Of a DNA stretch of 7,064 nucleotides, positions 1-4,807 are shown in pieces. Under the pieces are notes generated by a model, which was not told where the DNA came from, searched no databases, and saw nothing but the letters and a program-made list of their open reading frames with translations. Position 1 is the first letter of the stretch. Each line of letters starts with the position of its first letter. The stretch is from assembly GCA_903842755.1 (NCBI GenBank), contig CAIMNF010000488.1:1-7064 (forward strand), written 5' to 3'. Position numbers and translations under genes: made by a program. This DNA comes from Oligoflexia bacterium (lineage in GTDB: Bacteria > Bdellovibrionota > UBA1018 > CAIMNF01).

Positions 1-487
1 ATCCCTTCTTTTCTTTTAATTCGGTAACGACGCTCGCATAGGCATCCGGATTACACATCACTAAAACCGACTCGCAATTTTTTGCAGCCGCGCGGACCAA
101 GGTTGGACCACCGATATCAATCAGCTCCGTTAGTTCTTTTTCCGACGCGTGGGCGGGAGCCTGTTCGAATGGATAGAAATTAACAATCACTGCGTCGATT
201 TCTTTCATTTCCAATTTTCTTAAATCGGCCAAGTCACTGGCATCCCCCCGCCGCGAAAGCACTCCGCCCAATAACGGAAACGAGAGGGTTTTCATTCGTC
301 CCTGAAATGCTTCCGGAGTGCGCGTAATTTCTTCTGCAGCCAAACAAGCGATTCCATTTTTGATCAGAAAATCGCGCGTTCCCCCTGATCCGTAAATGAC
401 CGTCCCGTGCTCCACCAACGCTTGGGCCAAGGGAACTAGGTTTGTTTTGTCCGATACCGAAATGAGAGCCGTTTTAATTTGAATCAT
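1..487 (-). CDS. purH: Bifunctional AICAR formyltransferase / IMP cyclohydrolase PurH, N-terminal part (3' end cut by window edge)
   Basis: The 162 visible residues are the MGS-like IMP cyclohydrolase domain of PurH, which closes the ring of FAICAR to give IMP in the cytosol. The second domain (AICAR formyltransferase, using 10-formyl-THF) and the stop codon lie beyond base 1. Visible motifs are ALISVSDKT (7-15), GSGGT (33-37), GRMKTL (63-68), NFYPFE (103-108) and IDIGGPTLVRAAAKN (123-137). Lys66, Thr67, Tyr105, Asp124 and Lys136 align with residues known to matter in vertebrate ATIC (Lys66, Thr67, Tyr104, Asp125, Lys137), so the cyclase site looks intact. The usual KTLHP is KTLSF here (66-70). 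The ATG at 487-485 shares one base with the purQ stop (TGATG) and follows AGGAGG by 4 bases. An in-frame GTG one codon upstream (490-488) is a less likely start. It is the last gene of the visible operon. Identity is secure. Confidence 0.95.
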   Translation of the reverse strand, partial: MIQIKTALISVSDKTNLVPLAQALVEHGTVIYGSGGTRDFLIKNGIACLAAEEITRTPEAFQGRMKTLSFPLLGGVLSRRGDASDLADLRKLEMKEIDAVIVNFYPFEQAPAHASEKELTELIDIGGPTLVRAAAKNCESVLVMCNPDAYASVVTELKEKKG

Positions 488-1218
488 CACCCCTCCTTTA
501 AAGCCGAATACGCATTGCTAAAAAAGCTTAATCCAAGCCCTTGCCCTTTTTGTTCAGTCCAGAGCGGGTTTTGCGTCCAACGGACAAATGCTTCTGGATG
601 AGGCATGAGTCCAAAAATACGAAGACTGGAATCCGTAATCCCTGCAAGTTGATCCACACTTCCATTAACATCGTGCAGGTACTGAAGGGCCGGTAAAAAC
701 TCCGCAGCAAGCGCAGACGTTTTCTGCACGGCCACCAAGCGACCTTCGCCGTGACGAATCGGTAACTGGATTTGTTCGATGCCTTTTAGCCAGGGTGACG
801 AATTTTGTTTTACCGCCCCCAGCTCTACCCAACGGTCAATAAACTGGTGAGTGGAATTTCGGGTAATCGTTAAATTTTGACCAAAAACTCCCAAACGGAT
901 CAACGCTTGAAACCCGTTACAAACGCCCAACACCATTCCCCCATTTAGGGCAAAACGATTCAAATCAAGCTTCAACGCGCGCTTAATCTTAATCGCCAGA
1001 ACTCGGCCTGATCCTAATTCATCACCGTAGGAGAACCCCCCGGGCAGCGCAAACAGTTGATAGTTTTTTTGAAGCTGCTCTTGCGAAAACTGCGCCTGAA
1101 TCAGCTCATTAATGGTCGAAACTTCTACCGCAAAACCCGCCGTTTTCAAGGCATACGCCGTTTCCGTTTCGCAGTTAATTCCCTCACCGCAAAGAACCAG
1201 TGCGCGCAATGAGCTCAT
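487..1218 (-). CDS. purQ: Phosphoribosylformylglycinamidine (FGAM) synthase, glutaminase subunit PurQ
   Basis: This 243-residue class I glutamine amidotransferase hydrolyses glutamine and passes ammonia to PurL for conversion of FGAR to FGAM (step 4, cytosolic). The fold is complete: GINCETE near the N terminus (13-19), PGGFSYGDELGSGR (59-72), the nucleophile elbow GVCNGFQ (98-104) with Cys100, PIRHGEGR (153-160), NGSVDQLAGI (185-194) and GLMPHPEA (203-210), which gives the His207/Glu209 part of the triad. It is slightly longer than the roughly 225-residue Bacillus-type PurQ but within family range. The ATG at 1218 overlaps the purL stop by four bases (ATGA) and has GGAGG 6 bases upstream, so coupling to purL is likely and fits their partnership as subunits. 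The TGA stop (489-487) shares a base with the purH start. Nothing is missing or unusual in the catalytic residues. Confidence 0.97.
   Translation of the reverse strand: MSSLRALVLCGEGINCETETAYALKTAGFAVEVSTINELIQAQFSQEQLQKNYQLFALPGGFSYGDELGSGRVLAIKIKRALKLDLNRFALNGGMVLGVCNGFQALIRLGVFGQNLTITRNSTHQFIDRWVELGAVKQNSSPWLKGIEQIQLPIRHGEGRLVAVQKTSALAAEFLPALQYLHDVNGSVDQLAGITDSSLRIFGLMPHPEAFVRWTQNPLWTEQKGQGLGLSFFSNAYSALKEG
492..497 (-). promoter_or_regulatory. Ribosome binding site of purH
   Basis: AGGAGG followed by GG on the minus strand, 4 bases before the purH ATG (487-485), within the Lys-Glu-Gly codons that end purQ. The purine-rich run continues to base 490, so the effective spacing could vary. It favours the ATG over the GTG at 490-488, which would lie directly against the site. 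Confidence 0.75.
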
Positions 1219-4200
1219 CGCTTGCCTCCATTCTTCCAGTCATTAAAAAGCGTGCGGAGCAGCTCGCTTTTTGCATCTAGCCCCCGTACTTCTGGATCGG
1301 CAATCACTTTACCTAATTTCAAAAAAGGAATTCCAAGGTTTACCCACTCTTGCTCCACTTGCTGTTGGTCTGCCGCTGCGACAGAACCCACAAATCGGTG
1401 AAACCCTTCTCCAAATAAAAATTCGGCGGATTGCGCCTGCTCCTGGGTGAGATCAAAGTGGACCCCAAAATTGCGGGCAAAACAACACTCCACCGCTGCT
1501 ACAGCCCAACCCCCATCCGAACAGTCGTGCAACGAGCGCAGCAATTGGCTCTTGGATGACCCTAACCAATTATAAATTTTCTTTGCCAACGCCCATTGGG
1601 GTAAGGGAAGTGAGCCGAAAGGAGCGGAATCCTTCCCTTGGTCATTCTTGGTGCGAACTGTTTTCGCCCACTCGCTATGGGCTAGGGTCGCTTCTTTTGG
1701 ACCGATTAAATAAATGACGTCCCCTGGTGTTTTAAAGTCCGCACTCCGTGCATGCTCAGCTTTTTGAATCCGTCCCAACGCACTCACTAATAGCGTCGGC
1801 AATACGGCGATATGAACGGCTTGACCGTCCCACGTTCCGCGAAAGTCATTTTTCATGCTATCTTTGCCCGAAATAAACGGTAATTTTAACTCAAGCGCGG
1901 CATTCCGCAGCCCATAACAGGCACGCACCAATGCACCCATCACTTCCGAATCTTGGGTTGGGTCCGGCCAGCAAAAATTATCCACCAGCGCTAACAAAGC
2001 GTCTGGGCTTTCTGCGGAATACTCTGCTCCAACACAAAGCGCGTTTCTTACTGCTTCATCCACCGCAAGTTGTGCCATCAAATACGGATCTCCCAAGGAC
2101 CACTCTGGATTCATTCCACAAGAAATGACCAAACTGACGTCCAAATCGACACGAATTCGTTGCACGCCAGCATCGTTGGGTGAGGACGGTGGATCTGCTT
2201 TCTCGGCCCCGATCGCCGCTGTTTGCAGCGGCTTGATGACCGAACATCCTTGCACTTCGTGATCGTATTGACGAATGATCGCTTCCTTGGATGCAATATT
2301 CGGTTGCCTGAGCATTTGCCTTAACGTTTCTACGGCATTAAACGAGGGCTGAAGTCCTGTTGAATTCACTTGTGCTGCTGGAGTTATTTTGGTGCGAATG
2401 GCTGTCGACCGGCTTAATCCCTTACCGCTCCAACTGGCTTTCAGTTCTAGTTTTGGAGTTTGTTCATGTAAAAAATGTAAACCTAATTTGCCGACCGTTT
2501 TTTCATTGACCGTAATTTCAAAGAACCCAGAATCGGTCAGCGTGCCTAAGAGCGAAACTTCGACCTCAAAAAGCTGCGCCATTTTTTCAAAATTCTGCTG
2601 TTGTGTGGGCCGCACAATCACAGTCATGCGCTCTTGGGACTCCGAAACGACTTGCTCCCAGGCAGCCATACCCGGGTATTTTGAAAGCGCCATTGCTAGA
2701 TCGATTTTTGCCCCACCCGTTAAGTTACAAATTTCACCCACGCTGGAAGATAATCCTCCCGCCCCATTGTCGGTAAGCGCTTGAATCAGATTTTGATCCC
2801 GCGCTTTCAGTAAAAAATCGGTCATCCGCTTTTGGGTAATTGGATCACCCAACTGGACCACCGATGACGGCATCTGATCCGTCAATTCAAGCGAAGAAAA
2901 CGTGGCCCCATGGATGCCATCTTTTCCAATACGACCTCCGACCATGTAAATCAAATCGCCCACAAAGGCGCTCTTTTCGGCGCTGTCCCGCCCTTGAATT
3001 TGGCGCGGCAGAATTCCGCCAGAGCCCACAAAAATCAACGGCTTTCCCATAAAACATTCATCAAAATACACGGCACCGTTTACGGTTGGGATGCCGCTTT
3101 GGTTTCCACCTTCTTCTACCCCCAACCGCACCCCCTCCAATAAATCTTTTGGATGGTGCATATGGTCCGGCAAAGTGCCCTCAAATTGGCTAGGGCCCAC
3201 GCAAAAAACATTGGTGTTAAAAATTGGCTTTGCTCCGATTCCTGTTCCTAAAATATCGCGGTTAACGCCGACAATTCCAGTAATTGCCCCTCCAAAGGGA
3301 TCTAACGCGGATGGCGAATTGTGGGTCTCTACTTTTAAACAAACCGAGTCCTGCTCAGTAAACGCTACAATTCCCGCATTATCTTTAAACACCGAAACTA
3401 ACCACGGTTTAGGTGACTGCGCAGTGGTCTCCGCAATGGTAGTCTTAAACAAACTTTTTATTTGCGAAGGAATGGCCGATTGGTCTGGCCCAGGCCCACC
3501 CGTATACGTCACATTCGCACCGAAAATTTTATGTTTACAATGCTCGGACCAAGTTTGAGCGATAATTTCTAGTTCAACATCGGTTGGGTCGCGACCTTGA
3601 TTTGAAAAATAGCCTTGAATCTCTTTCATTTCAACAAGGGACAACGCCAGTAATCGACGCTGACTTAATTGAGTCAGGGCCAGATCATTCATTTCGCGCA
3701 GAGGGATCACCTCGACCGGCGGGGGGGTGGGATTGATTTGCTTAAAATAGGGCTTCACCGCGTCCTCTAAAAAGCGATCGTGCTTTAACCATGCACCGGC
3801 TGAAAAAGTACTCCAGGTATGAATCCAAGGGTTTACCCATGCTTTCCGAAGCTTTTGCTCAAAATCAGAAGCCACATCCTGCGTCTGCTCTAAAATTAAA
3901 CCATCACCACTCAAAATCTCTAGGGACTCCGCACTTTTAAAATAAAGTCCAAGAGCCTCTTTTAACGTTCGCGCGCGATTATCGGTCATTCCCGGATGCA
4001 AGCGGCGTTCATAAACTTGACCTTCAAACAGTGGACTTAAGGTGGGCTGGTGTAATAGAGGGTCTAACAGGATTTCACGCGCCGCCTGATTCAGCTCGTC
4101 TTTAGGGATTCCAGAAGGGATTCCAGAAACCTTAATCCAAAAAAGATCGACACACTTCAATTTCGTTGCAAATCGTTTCGAAAAGCTAACGGACCGAGAA

Positions 4201-4244
4201 TCCAAATCAAACGTTTTATACGCTACTTCCCACCTGATTAGCAC
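1215..4244 (-). CDS. purL: Phosphoribosylformylglycinamidine synthase, synthetase subunit PurL (mid-length form)
   Basis: PurL catalyses the ATP-dependent conversion of FGAR plus ammonia (from PurQ) to FGAM. I place the start at GTG 4244-4242, because it has AAGGAG 7 bases upstream and forms TAGTG with the preceding stop; the open frame runs 96 bases further but only into the purN-coding region. This gives 1009 residues, between the small PurL (about 740) and the large PurL with built-in glutaminase (about 1300). Residues about 1-75 resemble a PurS-like module. The linker and first catalytic motif follow: RDPTDVELE (218-226) and TWSEHCKHK (231-239). Next come KVETHNSPSALDPFGG (304-319), EEGGNQSGIPTVNG (377-390) and DNGAGGLSSSVGE (492-504). 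The second half has GDPYLMAQLAVDEAVRN (718-734), FISGKDSMKN (790-799), HDCSDGGW (906-913) and FGEGFHRF (944-951). There is no C-terminal glutaminase domain; purQ supplies it. The N-terminal part carries a 12-bp tandem repeat. The stop is TGA 1217-1215. Confidence 0.96.
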   Translation of the reverse strand: MLIRWEVAYKTFDLDSRSVSFSKRFATKLKCVDLFWIKVSGIPSGIPKDELNQAAREILLDPLLHQPTLSPLFEGQVYERRLHPGMTDNRARTLKEALGLYFKSAESLEILSGDGLILEQTQDVASDFEQKLRKAWVNPWIHTWSTFSAGAWLKHDRFLEDAVKPYFKQINPTPPPVEVIPLREMNDLALTQLSQRRLLALSLVEMKEIQGYFSNQGRDPTDVELEIIAQTWSEHCKHKIFGANVTYTGGPGPDQSAIPSQIKSLFKTTIAETTAQSPKPWLVSVFKDNAGIVAFTEQDSVCLKVETHNSPSALDPFGGAITGIVGVNRDILGTGIGAKPIFNTNVFCVGPSQFEGTLPDHMHHPKDLLEGVRLGVEEGGNQSGIPTVNGAVYFDECFMGKPLIFVGSGGILPRQIQGRDSAEKSAFVGDLIYMVGGRIGKDGIHGATFSSLELTDQMPSSVVQLGDPITQKRMTDFLLKARDQNLIQALTDNGAGGLSSSVGEICNLTGGAKIDLAMALSKYPGMAAWEQVVSESQERMTVIVRPTQQQNFEKMAQLFEVEVSLLGTLTDSGFFEITVNEKTVGKLGLHFLHEQTPKLELKASWSGKGLSRSTAIRTKITPAAQVNSTGLQPSFNAVETLRQMLRQPNIASKEAIIRQYDHEVQGCSVIKPLQTAAIGAEKADPPSSPNDAGVQRIRVDLDVSLVISCGMNPEWSLGDPYLMAQLAVDEAVRNALCVGAEYSAESPDALLALVDNFCWPDPTQDSEVMGALVRACYGLRNAALELKLPFISGKDSMKNDFRGTWDGQAVHIAVLPTLLVSALGRIQKAEHARSADFKTPGDVIYLIGPKEATLAHSEWAKTVRTKNDQGKDSAPFGSLPLPQWALAKKIYNWLGSSKSQLLRSLHDCSDGGWAVAAVECCFARNFGVHFDLTQEQAQSAEFLFGEGFHRFVGSVAAADQQQVEQEWVNLGIPFLKLGKVIADPEVRGLDAKSELLRTLFNDWKNGGKR
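1225..1229 (-). promoter_or_regulatory. Ribosome binding site of purQ
   Basis: GGAGG on the minus strand lies 6 bases before the purQ ATG (1218-1216), inside the Asn-Gly-Gly codons at the end of purL. It supports the ATG that overlaps the purL stop as ATGA. Confidence 0.8.
4104..4127. repeat. Perfect in-frame 12-bp tandem duplication in the 5' part of purL
   Basis: The plus-strand unit agggattccaga occurs twice back to back (4104-4115 and 4116-4127). In purL this reads as two copies of Ser-Gly-Ile-Pro (residues about 40-47 of the predicted 1009), in the PurS-like N-terminal region. Being a multiple of three it keeps the frame. Confidence 0.85.
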
Positions 4245-4807
4245 TAAACCACTCCTTGAATTAATTTTTCCAATACTTCTGGATAAAGCTCGTGTTCTAT
4301 TTTTAATCCTATTTTTTCGACAGCTTCGGCGCTTTCGCACGACTCAATCGAAAACGCTTTTTGCCCCAAAATTGGCCCTGCGTCCAATTCGGGCTCGACG
4401 CGATGAACGGTAACACCGGTCACTTTTACTTTCGCATCAAACGCCAGTTGATAAGCATGAAGCCCCTTAAAACTGGGTAAGAGTGAAGGATGAATATTAA
4501 TAATCTTGGACCGACCTTGCCCATCCCGAAAATGATCAATGAACGCCGCAGACAAAATACGATCAAACCCGGCCAGAATAATCAGCTCGGGAGCGTAAGT
4601 TTTTAACTTCGCTAAAAGTTCCGCTTCGCCCTGATAAGCAAACCCCTCAATTCCAAATTTCTTTGCCTTTTCAAAGACGGGGGCCTCTTTTCGATTCCCT
4701 AAAACCGCCAATAGATTTAAATGCACTTTACCCGCTTTTACCGCCGAAGCGATGGCCTCGAAATTACTTCCCCGCCCTGACGCTAAAACCACAGCCGTGG
4801 CAAACGG
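4244..4807 (-). other. PurN (GAR formyltransferase, folate-dependent) domain of the fusion protein
   Basis: Residues about 752-938 plus stop. Motifs are VVLASGRGSN (757-766, phosphate-binding loop), LAGFDRIL (829-836), INIHPSLLPSFKGLHAY (854-870) and TVHRVEPELDAGPI (884-897). Asn855, His857 and Asp893 correspond to the E. coli catalytic trio Asn106, His108 and Asp144, and the His-to-Asp spacing of 36 is identical. At about 187 residues it is shorter than E. coli PurN (212). The metabolite order fits the fusion, because the GAR made by the preceding PurD domain is the substrate of this one. PurT, the formate-dependent alternative, is not seen here. Confidence 0.93.

Noticed and set aside
2389..2784. 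131-residue plus-strand open frame opposite purL
   Set aside because: No family resemblance and no convincing ribosome binding site seen; the opposite strand encodes conserved PurL sequence.
3091..3558. 155-residue plus-strand open frame opposite purL
   Set aside because: Its translation is low-complexity and Pro/Ser/Thr-rich with no recognisable domain, and it lies opposite strongly conserved PurL motifs; it is a shadow frame.
4245..4340. Upstream extension of the purL frame by 32 residues starting at 4340
   Set aside because: The extension is highly basic (many Arg/Lys), lies wholly over the purN C-terminal coding sequence and resembles no PurL; the GTG at 4244 with AAGGAG 7 bases upstream is a much better start.
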